This document shows positions 25,981 through 33,537 of a stretch of 64,000 bases of DNA, piece by piece. The notes under the pieces were generated by a model that saw only the letters and a program-made list of their open reading frames with translations, made no database searches and had not been told where the DNA came from. The position numbers and the translations under genes were made by a program. The stretch is from Pseudomonas sp. Choline-02u-1 (GTDB taxonomy: Bacteria; Pseudomonadota; Gammaproteobacteria; Pseudomonadales; Pseudomonadaceae), in the NCBI RefSeq assembly GCF_002836515.1, contig NZ_PJBC01000067.1, forward strand, positions 186,001 through 250,000, given 5' to 3'. Every line of letters begins with the position of its first letter. The first letter of the stretch is position 1.

Positions 25981-27382
25981 GGCAAGCGCCCTCCTTACCG
26001 AAGGACTGAAACGCGGAAAAAGGCACTGGATCAATCGGGAAACGTGGGCGCAGCCAACCGACATCCTGGCGTCCGGTGGCCTGCCGCAGGCGGTCGCTGC
26101 AATAGCCGACACACATCCGTCCCTGACAATCGCCCATGCTCACGCGAGTACGCATTTTCAGGCTGGCGATGTCCTGCACGCCCTGCTCCAGCGCCAGATC
26201 GATGTCGGCGCGGGTTGCGTGTTCGCAGCGGCAAATCACTGTGTCGGCTGCGGGCAAAGCAGTCTGGCCAACACCGCGCTCGGTGTAGCGATCCACCGCC
26301 GCACGAAAGCGCACGATGGCTCTGAGTTTGCTCGCGTAACGGTCGCGGCGCACCCGGGCCAGTTCGGCGTCGAGCACACCGCGTTGCAGGAGGATCGAAG
26401 TGGCGGCGATCTTGCCGGCGAGAATCGCCGCTTCGCCGCCGCGGATCCCGCCCATGTCGCCGGCCAGATGCACATGCGCCACGTTGCTTTGCTGCCAGAC
26501 ATTGGCGTGCGCACGCAGGTAGCCATCGTCGCTGAAGCCGTGATCAAGGCCCATCTGCTGGCTCAATTGCGTGCGCGGAATAAAACCGTAACCGACCGCC
26601 AGCGTCTGCGCTTCGAAACGCTCGACCCGCGACAGATCCGCCTCCCACGCCGACGAATACGGCGCGACGCTGACGCTTTTCAATTCGCCTTCACCATGGG
26701 CCTCCACCACCCCCCAACCGTAGTTCATCGCAATGCCATGCAATTTGAGATAAGCGAGCATGCTCAAGCCGTCGAGAAACAGCTGCGGCTTGTTCAGCAA
26801 CGCCAGACTCTCGCGGGCGATTTTGCCGAACGCACAAGCTTCGTAAACGCCAGCGACGCGCACGCCAGAGGCATGCAATTGGGTCGCCACCAGCGGCAGC
26901 AGCGGCCCGGTGCCGGCGATGATCACCGGCCCTTGCGGCTTGACCACGCCACTCTTGATCTGCAGCTGAAGGCCGCCAAGCAGGATGACGCCAGGCAACG
27001 TCCAGCCGGGAAACGGTACGCTGCGTTCATGGCAGCCGGCGGCCAGCAATACTTGCGGATAAGCCATCTCGTGCAGCTGCTCATCGCCATCGAGCACCAC
27101 CAGCGCGCGGGTGCCTTCGGCGCCGACCACGCGATGGTTGAGACGCACGTCGATCAGGGCCGAATGCTGCTGAAACTCACCGTGCAACTTGTCCAGCGCT
27201 TCGCAATAGCGCGGGCCGAGATAATCCATTTGCACCCCATCACGCAACGGCCCTCGATAGACCACGCCGCCGAGGCGCGAAGCCTCCTCGAGCAAAGTGC
27301 AACGCACCCCGTGGCGCGCCAGTTCGGTGGCCGCTGCCATACCCGCCGGCCCGCCGCCGACGATTATCGGTTGCAGGCTCAT
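25973..27382 (-). CDS. hcnB: Hydrogen cyanide synthase subunit HcnB
   Basis: The 469-residue protein is a pyridine-nucleotide-disulfide-reductase-like flavoprotein: VGGGPAGMAAATELARHGVR at the N-terminus, a second dinucleotide motif IIAGTGPLLPLVATQL (about 150-165) and DMGGIRGGEAAILAG (FAD). The C-terminus (about 385-440) has a BFD-like four-cysteine cluster, CRCEHATR..CQGRMCVGYC, for a [2Fe-2S] centre. It forms the cyanide synthase complex with HcnA and HcnC. The start overlaps the hcnA stop in an ATGA junction. Confidence 0.93.
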   Translation of the reverse strand: MSLQPIIVGGGPAGMAAATELARHGVRCTLLEEASRLGGVVYRGPLRDGVQMDYLGPRYCEALDKLHGEFQQHSALIDVRLNHRVVGAEGTRALVVLDGDEQLHEMAYPQVLLAAGCHERSVPFPGWTLPGVILLGGLQLQIKSGVVKPQGPVIIAGTGPLLPLVATQLHASGVRVAGVYEACAFGKIARESLALLNKPQLFLDGLSMLAYLKLHGIAMNYGWGVVEAHGEGELKSVSVAPYSSAWEADLSRVERFEAQTLAVGYGFIPRTQLSQQMGLDHGFSDDGYLRAHANVWQQSNVAHVHLAGDMGGIRGGEAAILAGKIAATSILLQRGVLDAELARVRRDRYASKLRAIVRFRAAVDRYTERGVGQTALPAADTVICRCEHATRADIDLALEQGVQDIASLKMRTRVSMGDCQGRMCVGYCSDRLRQATGRQDVGWLRPRFPIDPVPFSAFQSFGKEGACHE

Positions 27383-27693
27383 ACGACCTCCTGCCCGACG
27401 ACGCGGTTGACTCGGGTTTCAATCTGCATGCCGTCGCGCACCACGGTCTGGCAGGCGCGGCGCTTGTGGCGACCGTCGATTTTTACCAGACAGCACTGGC
27501 ACACGCCCATGCCGCAGTAGGCGCCGCTGATCTGGTCGTGATCATTGCGTGCGATCTGGCGCACGCCGAGGGACTGGATGACGCTGAGGACGGTTTCGCC
27601 GATGGCGGCGCTGACCGCTTGGCCATTGATGTGCACGGTCATGTCCGCCTGCACCAAGGGCTGGATATCGAAGGTTCTTTCTAGGCAGTTCAT
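27379..27693 (-). CDS. hcnA: Hydrogen cyanide synthase subunit HcnA
   Basis: The 104-residue ferredoxin-like subunit has MTVHINGQAVSAAIGETVLS followed by the [2Fe-2S] ligands in YCGMGVCQCCLVKIDG and RACQTVV. The length equals that recalled for HcnA of P. aeruginosa. It accepts electrons from glycine oxidation in the cyanide synthase complex. The weak ribosome site lies in TCACGGACGA, an RsmA/RsmE-type target, so Gac/Rsm control is predicted. The ATG at 27693 is the family start. No convincing ANR box (TTGAT-N4-ATCAA) was found by eye. Confidence 0.94.
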   Translation of the reverse strand: MNCLERTFDIQPLVQADMTVHINGQAVSAAIGETVLSVIQSLGVRQIARNDHDQISGAYCGMGVCQCCLVKIDGRHKRRACQTVVRDGMQIETRVNRVVGQEVV

Positions 27694-27701
27694 TACGGTG
27701 T

Positions 27702-27711
27702 TCGTCCGTGA
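27702..27711 (-). promoter_or_regulatory. RsmA/RsmE-type binding site over the hcnA ribosome site
   Basis: Read on the minus strand the sequence is TCACGGACGA, a full match to the consensus A/U-CANGGANG-U/A, ending 9 nt before the hcnA ATG. RsmA-family proteins bind such GGA sites and block translation; the Gac-controlled small RNAs relieve it, as known for hcnA in biocontrol pseudomonads. Confidence 0.72.
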
Positions 27712-27754
27712 AGATTCAGTTGAGGTTGTGACAGCTCCTTGCTGCACTACGCCT

Positions 27755-27791
27755 CGTCGACGTTTTCATGGCTCTGCTTTCAACGTCGACG
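27755..27791. promoter_or_regulatory. Inverted repeat in the hcnA upstream/leader region (proximal)
   Basis: CGTCGACGTT and AACGTCGACG are perfect 10-bp arms around a 17-nt loop, 62-98 nt before the hcnA ATG. It has no T run, so it is not a simple terminator. It could be an mRNA leader stem-loop or an operator. Confidence 0.55.
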
Positions 27792-27851
27792 CGGATACTT
27801 CGTCAGCGCAACAAGGTGCGCGAGAAGCACTGTAGCTCATACCTCAGCAAA

Positions 27852-27905
27852 GGCCTGGGTCAATTACGGTAGGCGATACAGCCGCGCAAAATATTGACCC
27901 AGGCC
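27852..27905. promoter_or_regulatory. Long inverted repeat upstream of hcnA (distal)
   Basis: GGCCTGGGTCAAT and ATTGACCCAGGCC are perfect 13-bp arms separated by 28 nt. It lies 26 bp after the stop of the minus-strand gene at 27932 and about 160 nt before hcnA. It may be a terminator for the upstream gene (only three U residues follow) or a control element of hcnA. Confidence 0.55.
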
Positions 27906-27931
27906 AGTGAAAATGGCGGGACGTGCAACGA

Positions 27932-28480
27932 TCAGTCGGAGAAGACGAACTGGCCTTTGATCTTCTTTGCGCCGACCAATGCAAGGTCAGGGAACAACAG
28001 CGATTTGACCCATGCCGCGTAAAACACCATGGCCAGAATGAAGAGTGCACCGAGCACAGTCGACACGGGTTCTTCGCTGAAACCTACAAATTCCCGCGGA
28101 ATCTGGCTGATCGTGAACGTGATATAGATCGTGTAAACCAGCGCTATTCCCTTGTAGAACCCCCACGCAAACAAAAACGGAATCACGCCAATAATCAACA
28201 CCATGAACAGTGCCATAGCGATGCCGCCGTCATTGATCTGAAGCAGGCCGGCAATCGTTCCAAGCAGCCCCATCATGCTGATCAGCGTGACCAGCACATT
28301 GACTTTGACCGAATGCCTTTTTCTGAGGACTGGATCCGGGTGTGCGCCGATCCAGGTCGCTAAGACTCTATCCTTCACTTTGCCACCCGCCAGGGCCTTG
28401 AACGTTTCGGCCCGGGAATGTCCGGCAGCAAGCATTGCGCCGACCTGGCGTTTAATTTCCTTCTTGTCCAACTGACTCAT
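27932..28480 (-). CDS. Membrane protein of unknown function
   Basis: The 182-residue product has a charged N-terminal domain (about 1-55; KKEIKRQVGAMLAAGHSRAE and WIGAHPDPVLRKRH) followed by four predicted membrane segments between about 60 and 170. The N-terminal part with KGGKV/RVLATWI-type repeats looks like a short helical domain found on small inner-membrane proteins. No family was recognised. The ATG at 28480 was chosen. Confidence 0.6.
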   Translation of the reverse strand: MSQLDKKEIKRQVGAMLAAGHSRAETFKALAGGKVKDRVLATWIGAHPDPVLRKRHSVKVNVLVTLISMMGLLGTIAGLLQINDGGIAMALFMVLIIGVIPFLFAWGFYKGIALVYTIYITFTISQIPREFVGFSEEPVSTVLGALFILAMVFYAAWVKSLLFPDLALVGAKKIKGQFVFSD

Positions 28481-28540
28481 CCTTAAACAGATAAAGCGGA
28501 CCGCCCGCTTCGCTAAGCGATTTTCGCTGCAGCGCTCGCT

Positions 28541-28579
28541 AAAAAGCAAAAAGCCGCTTCACCCGAAGATGAAAGCGGC
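28541..28579 (-). terminator. Terminator after the small membrane protein gene
   Basis: On the minus strand GCCGCTT pairs with AAGCGGC around TCATCTTCGGGTG and is followed by TTTTTGCTTTTT. It ends the unit containing the genes at 28604 and 28694. Confidence 0.88.
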
Positions 28580-28603
28580 AGAGGCATCCTGCCTCAGAGG
28601 GAA

Positions 28604-28678
28604 TCAGTGTACGAACAGAGCGATCAGGATGATGATCGGGATCGGTACGCCGAGGAAGAACAACAGTAGTGAGCGCAT
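28604..28678 (-). CDS. 24-residue hydrophobic small protein
   Basis: A complete reading frame of 24 codons plus stop encodes a peptide that begins MRSLLLFFLGVPIP and ends in IALFVH: a single membrane helix with a proline hinge. AGGAGAG sits at ideal distance before the ATG, and a strong terminator follows the stop. The gene is 15 bp downstream of the membrane-protein gene at 28694 and was probably missed by automatic callers because of its size. I recall near-identical small proteins in other Proteobacteria. Function unknown. Confidence 0.72.
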   Translation of the reverse strand: MRSLLLFFLGVPIPIIILIALFVH

Positions 28679-28693
28679 GGTGACTCTCCTTTT

Positions 28694-29623
28694 TTAACGG
28701 ACCGGAGTGGTAGTGGTATAGGTGTCGACTTCGACGTACTCGACCGCATCGCGACGACGACCGCCAAAGGTGGCTGCGAGGCTGGCGAAGAACGCACCGG
28801 CCAGTAGCGCAACGAACATCCACAGCGAGGTGTAGGCCGCGACCTTGGCGGCGGTGTCTGCAGCTTGCTGGGCTTTCAGCTTGGCGTCAGCGATGGCTTT
28901 CTGCGTGTTGGCGTAAATCTCGTCGACACGGCGTTCGGCATCGGCCTGGCTCAGATTGGTGCGTTGCGATACCAGTTGCGCGAGGTAGGTACGGTCTTCG
29001 GCGCTGAGCTGACCGTTGGCCAGGCTCTGGGCGAAGATTCGGGTCACGGTGCCGCGTGCGGCGTCGTCACTGACGGCAGCAGGACGATCATCACGGAACA
29101 GGCTGTCGACGAAGTAGCCGTACTGATCGCTGTCAGTATTGGCTGCGGCAGAACCGGCGGCCTGGCTCATCGCCCCGGCGGCACCGCCGACAACATTGGC
29201 ACCGGCCTGCACACCGCCGCTGACGACACTGCTGACCGAACCCACCACCAACACAGCGGTTACCAAAGTGGCAACGCACCAGGCGAGGAAGCCGTGGGCG
29301 GTGTCGCGAAAATACACTTCATCGCCGTGCATGTTCGCCCACTTCACGCGCAGACGGCCGGCAATGTAGCCGCCCATGCCGGAAGCAATGATCTGGGTCA
29401 CCGCCAGCCAGACAATCGTCGAAATGCCCAGGCCCTTGGCGCTGACGCCCTCTCCGGCCCACGGTGAAACGGCCGAAAAGCCCAGGCCGAACCCGAGCAG
29501 TACCAAAATCATCGACAGTGCGGCCGCCGCCGCAGCACCTGCGAAGATCGCGCCCCAGGACACGCCCGACACGCTGCTCGACTCTTCCACGGCAGGATAA
29601 TAGCCATCAGGGGATCTATTCAT
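28694..29623 (-). CDS. Membrane protein of unknown function
   Basis: The 309-residue product has about four membrane segments: two near 25-85, one near 115-140 (Gly/Ser-rich) and one near the C-terminus (WMFVALLAGAFFASLAATFG). Between the last two is an Ala/Gln-rich soluble helix region (about 190-265, QADAERRVDEIYANTQKAIA) that looks coiled-coil. The glycine-rich FAGAAAAAALSMILVLLGFG opens the first membrane helix. The family is common in Rhizobiales and pseudomonads; function unknown. The small gene at 28604 follows in the same unit. Confidence 0.65.
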   Translation of the reverse strand: MNRSPDGYYPAVEESSSVSGVSWGAIFAGAAAAAALSMILVLLGFGLGFSAVSPWAGEGVSAKGLGISTIVWLAVTQIIASGMGGYIAGRLRVKWANMHGDEVYFRDTAHGFLAWCVATLVTAVLVVGSVSSVVSGGVQAGANVVGGAAGAMSQAAGSAAANTDSDQYGYFVDSLFRDDRPAAVSDDAARGTVTRIFAQSLANGQLSAEDRTYLAQLVSQRTNLSQADAERRVDEIYANTQKAIADAKLKAQQAADTAAKVAAYTSLWMFVALLAGAFFASLAATFGGRRRDAVEYVEVDTYTTTTPVR

Positions 29624-29931
29624 TGTTGTACTGCTCCAGGCATGAAAAATGATGTTACAACTCGTCATGAGAGGAATTGCAGTGACCGTGCCAGTTACCA
29701 CGTCTGGATAAATCGTTTCTTTTCAACAAGTTATAAAATTTGAACTTCGCCACTCCGTGCAATTTGCAATAAACGGCTAGCCGCTGCGGGTTTTCTGCAT
29801 TGATGACGGAGGGTCAAATCCGATCAGTTCTGATTTACCGCAGCGACGAAGATGAAAGTTAATTTAAAGCGTCACGGTAATTTCTTGGCAAAATGCTGCC
29901 ATTGCATTTGAACCGATCAGCAGGCCTGTCT
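29624..29931. other. AT-rich intergenic region with divergent promoters
   Basis: These 308 bases separate the divergent membrane-protein and response-regulator genes and are more AT-rich than the rest of the window, notably TTTCAACAAGTTATAAAATT around 29725. No gene or repeat was recognised. Promoters for both genes are expected here, but no sigma-factor motif could be assigned with confidence. Confidence 0.5.
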
Positions 29932-30615
29932 ATGACTCGTATCTTGACCATCGAAGACGACGCCGTAACCGCGCGGGAAATCGTTGCCGAACTCAGCAGC
30001 CACGGGCTGGACGTCGACTGGGTCGACAATGGCCGCGAGGGCCTGGACCGTGCCGTCAGCGGCAACTACGACCTGATCACCCTCGACCGCATGTTGCCCG
30101 AACTCGATGGCCTGGCCATCGTCACCACCTTGCGCACCATGGGCGTGGCGACGCCGATTCTGATGATCAGCGCCCTCTCCGATGTCGACGAGCGCGTGCG
30201 CGGCTTGCGCGCTGGCGGCGATGACTACCTGACCAAACCGTTCGCAACCGATGAAATGGCCGCGCGGGTCGAAGTGTTGCTGCGCCGACAGAACAGCGTC
30301 GCCACCCAGGCCACCACACTAAAAGTTGCCGACCTCGAACTGGACCTGATCAGCCACGAAGCCCGACGCGCCGGGCAGGTGCTGACGCTGCTGCCGACCG
30401 AATACAAACTGCTCGAGTTCCTGATGCGCAACAGCGGCCAGATCCTGTCGCGGATGATGATTTTCGAAGAAGTCTGGGGTTATCACTTCGACCCGGGCAC
30501 CAACCTGATCGACGTGCACATCGGCCGTCTGCGCAAGAAGATCGACGCAGCCGGCAACGTTCCGCTGATCCGCACGGTACGGGGCTCCGGCTATGTCATT
30601 GCCGAACCCGTCTGA
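29932..30615 (+). CDS. OmpR-family response regulator
   Basis: The 227-residue protein has a receiver domain (1-115) with acidic pair E8-D9-D10, phosphoacceptor D52 in LITLDRMLPELDG and lysine in DDYLTKPFA, followed by a winged-helix DNA-binding domain (about 130-225; LLPTEYKLLEFLMRN, IDVHIGRLRKKID, VRGSGYVI). It is phosphorylated by the kinase encoded next, whose start lies inside its 3' end (23-bp overlap). The stimulus is unknown. Confidence 0.92.
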   Translation: MTRILTIEDDAVTAREIVAELSSHGLDVDWVDNGREGLDRAVSGNYDLITLDRMLPELDGLAIVTTLRTMGVATPILMISALSDVDERVRGLRAGGDDYLTKPFATDEMAARVEVLLRRQNSVATQATTLKVADLELDLISHEARRAGQVLTLLPTEYKLLEFLMRNSGQILSRMMIFEEVWGYHFDPGTNLIDVHIGRLRKKIDAAGNVPLIRTVRGSGYVIAEPV

Positions 30616-31987
30616 CGGCTGGCGCTCCTCCAGCAGCCGCTTGCTGGCGCTGTACAGCTCGCTGTTCGTGGCGTGGAGCGCGATCCTCATGGGGGTCATG
30701 TATTACGAGGTATCCGGCTACCTCGACAAACTGGCCAAACATTCGTTGATGCAACGTCAGCATCTGTTTTCGCACTTTCGCGGCGAGCAACTCGAAGACG
30801 CCCTCGCCGCCAGCATGACCTTCGACATTCGCGGCATCGATGCCTACGGCCTGTTCAGCGCTGACGGCGTTTATCTGGGCGGTGCACTCCAGCAAATTCC
30901 CGAAGGGCTGCCGCTGGATGGCAAGATCCATATGCTCGCCGAGTGCGCCGATTCCGATGACCCGACCCTGCCGAACGACAGCTGCGATGCTGTGGCCACC
31001 CAGACTCGCGACGGTCGCTGGCTGGTGCTGCTGCGTGACAACGGCTCGCTGTTCGCGGTGACGCGGATCATTTTGCACGCGTTGTTCTGGGGCGTGTCGT
31101 TGACGATCATTCCCGGGGTCGCCGGTTGGCATCTGCTGCGGCGTCGACCGTTGCAGCGCATTCGCGCGATCCAGAACAGCGCCCAGGCCATCGTTGCCGG
31201 TGACCTGACGCACCGCTTGCCGCTGTCCAATCGCCGCGATGAACTGGACATGCTCGCCGCCATCGTCAACGCCATGCTCGAGCGCATCGAGCGCTTGATG
31301 AACGAGGTCAAAGGCGTCTGCGACAACATCGCCCATGACCTGCGCACACCGCTGACGCGCTTGCGTGCGCAGTTGTACCGCATGCAGCAACAGGCCGGCG
31401 AAGGTTCGCAGCAAGCGGCGCAACTGGATTTGGTGCTGGCTGAAGCAGACACGCTGATGGCACGCTTTCGCGGTTTGCTGCGGATTTCCGAACTGGAAGA
31501 TCGCCAGCGCCGCTCAGGTTTCGTCGAACTCGACCCGGCGCAGTTGCTGGAAGAGTTGCACGAGTTCTATCTGCCGCTGGCCGAGGAAGGCGATCTGCGT
31601 TTCCAGCTGAACATGCCGGAAACGCTGCCGCCGCTCAATGGCGACCGCGCTTTGTTGTTCGAAGCGCTGGCGAATCTGCTGAGCAACTCGATCAAATTCA
31701 CCCCGCCCGGCGGCACGGTGATGTTGCGCGGGGTCAATGCAGGTGGGCACACGCGGATCGAGGTTCATGATTCAGGGCCGGGGATACCCGAGGCTGAACG
31801 AGAGGCAGTTTTCCAGCGGTTTTATCGCACCGAGGGCGGCCAGCCGCAAAGTGGTTTTGGCTTGGGGCTGTCGATCGTTGCGGCAATTGTCAGCCTGCAC
31901 GGCTTCAATCTTGAGGTCGGCAGCAGTGATCTGGGCGGAGCGAAACTGCTGCTGGATTGTCGGCCGAGTCTGATCAGCCAGGCCTGA
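30593..31987 (+). CDS. Sensor histidine kinase of the adjacent two-component system
   Basis: The 464-residue inner-membrane kinase has two membrane segments (about 15-40 and 150-175) bounding a periplasmic sensor domain of about 105 residues, a HAMP domain (about 180-230), the H box NIAHDLRTPLTRLR with H248, and an ATPase domain with N, G1 and G2 boxes (NLLSNSIKF, HDSGPGIPE, GFGLGLSIV). It overlaps the response regulator gene by 23 bp, so expression is coupled. The periplasmic domain has no recognised ligand. Confidence 0.9.
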   Translation: MSLPNPSDGWRSSSSRLLALYSSLFVAWSAILMGVMYYEVSGYLDKLAKHSLMQRQHLFSHFRGEQLEDALAASMTFDIRGIDAYGLFSADGVYLGGALQQIPEGLPLDGKIHMLAECADSDDPTLPNDSCDAVATQTRDGRWLVLLRDNGSLFAVTRIILHALFWGVSLTIIPGVAGWHLLRRRPLQRIRAIQNSAQAIVAGDLTHRLPLSNRRDELDMLAAIVNAMLERIERLMNEVKGVCDNIAHDLRTPLTRLRAQLYRMQQQAGEGSQQAAQLDLVLAEADTLMARFRGLLRISELEDRQRRSGFVELDPAQLLEELHEFYLPLAEEGDLRFQLNMPETLPPLNGDRALLFEALANLLSNSIKFTPPGGTVMLRGVNAGGHTRIEVHDSGPGIPEAEREAVFQRFYRTEGGQPQSGFGLGLSIVAAIVSLHGFNLEVGSSDLGGAKLLLDCRPSLISQA

Positions 31988-32006
31988 GCATTGAAATACG
32001 ACCAAA

Positions 32007-32036
32007 TGTGGGAGCGCGAGCAAGCCCGCTCCCATA
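32007..32036. repeat. Single type B REP
   Basis: TGTGGGAGCGCGAGCAAGCC followed by CGCTCCCATA forms a compact palindrome in the gap after the kinase gene. Confidence 0.75.
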
Positions 32037-32052
32037 GGGGCCGTGTAAGGTT

Positions 32053-32463
32053 TCAGGTTGGGTAGTTGGCCCGCAGGGCATCAAGGCCGCCCTGGTAGAG
32101 TCCGTTGAAAAACGCCACCACTTCCTCATCGCTCACACCAACCGCGTTGAAGCGTCCCGACCACGTCACCCTTGCGCCCTGCCCTTGGCCTTCAACCTTG
32201 ATCGTCGCCAGGTAATCGCTGGCCGGGAACGGTGCCTGTTCAATCGAATAGCTATAGGTTCTGGCGGCGTTATCAAAGGTCTGCAGACGTTCGACCACCA
32301 CGCCGCCGTCAGCGGTTTGCAGATTGCGTACCCGCCCGCCTTCGCTCAGCTCGCTGCTGCTGATCAATGGCAACCAGTCCGGCAGGGTGTTGAAGCCGCC
32401 GATCAATTGCCAGACCTGATCGGCCGAGGCCGGGATGTCGATAGTTGCGGATGCTGTAGGCAT
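32053..32463 (-). CDS. SRPBCC-family protein (polyketide cyclase/dehydrase-like)
   Basis: The 136-residue START-like hydrophobic-pocket protein has ASATIDIPASADQVWQLIGG at the N-terminus, LPDWLPLISSSELSEGGRVR and TYSYSIEQAPFPASDY, ending with a long C-terminal helix. These proteins bind small hydrophobic ligands or act as cyclases. The nearest gene on the same strand is the deleted SDR gene at 32485, so the two were probably an operon. Confidence 0.8.
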   Translation of the reverse strand: MPTASATIDIPASADQVWQLIGGFNTLPDWLPLISSSELSEGGRVRNLQTADGGVVVERLQTFDNAARTYSYSIEQAPFPASDYLATIKVEGQGQGARVTWSGRFNAVGVSDEEVVAFFNGLYQGGLDALRANYPT

Positions 32464-32484
32464 AAAACCTCTCTTTCGGAAAAT

Positions 32485-32652
32485 TCAGATAGTCAGGCTG
32501 TCGACCACACCGCCATCGACACGCAAAGCGGCGCCAGTGGTGGCCGAGGACAGCGGCGAAGCGATGTAAGTGACCAGATGCACCACTTCCGCGACATCCG
32601 CGTCAGTACTGCCGCTGACGATGGCCAGTTTTCCACTCAGATCGATCTTCAT
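32485..32652 (-). pseudogene. SDR oxidoreductase gene with large internal in-frame deletion
   Basis: The 55-residue reading frame joins a short-chain dehydrogenase start (MKIDLSGKLAIVSGST, ending just before the TGxxxGIG-type cofactor loop) directly to its last 38 residues (DVAEVVHLVTYIASPLSSAT then TGAALRVDGGVV). About 190 residues, with the catalytic Ser-Tyr-Lys, are missing. The ends remain in frame and keep a ribosome site, so a short peptide could be made, but no enzyme. The flank 32653-32812 has no clear gene. Confidence 0.8.
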
Positions 32653-32812
32653 GCGTTTACCTCGTCGGTTGGCAAGGGATCGCCGGGTGGTCGATGCCTT
32701 TAAGAGGCTCGACGCTGGCGACGATTTCAAGGCATGGATCAGCGTAGTCGCGATGTTGCGTCAGTGAATAAGCTGCCGACCGGTGACAGCGATCAGCGAT
32801 CTTTGCCGCAGA

Positions 32813-33481
32813 TCAGATTTCTCTCAAGCGAAGCCAACCATCGTTGTCGACGTCAACGCTGATCGCATCGTAACTGGCCAGCGTAGCGTGAGCCGTTTGG
32901 ATCGGATGCTGATGCGTTGTGGTGATGATCATCAGCGCTGCGCCCGCCGCTTCGGCAGCCTGAATGCCGACAGCCGCATCTTCAAAAATCAGGCAGTCTG
33001 CTGGCTCGACACCGAGCTTTCGCGCCGCTAGCAGATAACCCGACGGATCAGGCTTGCCAGCCTTTACATCTTCAGCCGTGATCATCACCGCAGGCTCGGG
33101 AATCCCCGCCGCCGCCATCCGCCGCAGCGCCAGATCGCGAGGCGCCGACGTCACCAGCGCCCAACGATTTTTCGGCAGTGCGTTGAGAAACGCTGCCGCA
33201 GCGGGGATCTCGACAATGCCTTCAACGTCTTCGATTTCCGCAGCGGTGATGAACGCCGCTTGTTGCTCGGCATCCACGCCCGGCAGATTCAGCCGGGTGA
33301 TCGTGTCAATCGCCCGCGCGCCGTGGATGGTCGGCAAAAACGTCTCGACATCAACGCCATGGCGCACCGCCCACGCGGACCAGATGCGCTCGGCGGCGGC
33401 GATGGAATTGAGGACGGTGCCGTCCATGTCGAACAGAAAAGCGCCGAACGCGCGATCAAAAACCGATGCTTGTGCAGACAA
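32813..33481 (-). CDS. HAD-superfamily sugar-phosphatase-like hydrolase (subfamily IA)
   Basis: The 222-residue cytoplasmic phosphatase has motif I FDMDGTVLNS (nucleophile and acid aspartates), motif II TSAP, a lysine in motif III (VKAGKPDPSGYLLA) and motif IV CLIFEDAAVGIQAAEAAG. A cap domain lies between motifs I and II, as in the phosphosugar phosphatase group. The TTG start at 33481 preceded by AGAGGA gives the family N-terminus; a longer frame to 33607 lacks support. Confidence 0.82.
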   Translation of the reverse strand: MSAQASVFDRAFGAFLFDMDGTVLNSIAAAERIWSAWAVRHGVDVETFLPTIHGARAIDTITRLNLPGVDAEQQAAFITAAEIEDVEGIVEIPAAAAFLNALPKNRWALVTSAPRDLALRRMAAAGIPEPAVMITAEDVKAGKPDPSGYLLAARKLGVEPADCLIFEDAAVGIQAAEAAGAALMIITTTHQHPIQTAHATLASYDAISVDVDNDGWLRLREI

Positions 33482-33537
33482 GAGAGCAAATCCTCTGACA
33501 GATGGCCGGGCAGCCTGGCCCGGCAATGTAGCACTTG

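Noticed and set aside
27682..27931. ANR box (TTGAT-N4-ATCAA) in front of hcnA
   Set aside because: Only weak partial matches (such as TTGCT-GAGG-TATGA) were seen, so it is not listed as a site.
32653..32812. Possible second gene remnant upstream of the SDR remnant
   Set aside because: A short plus-strand end (FKRLDAGDDFKAWISVVAML) looked protein-like but could not be assigned to a family.
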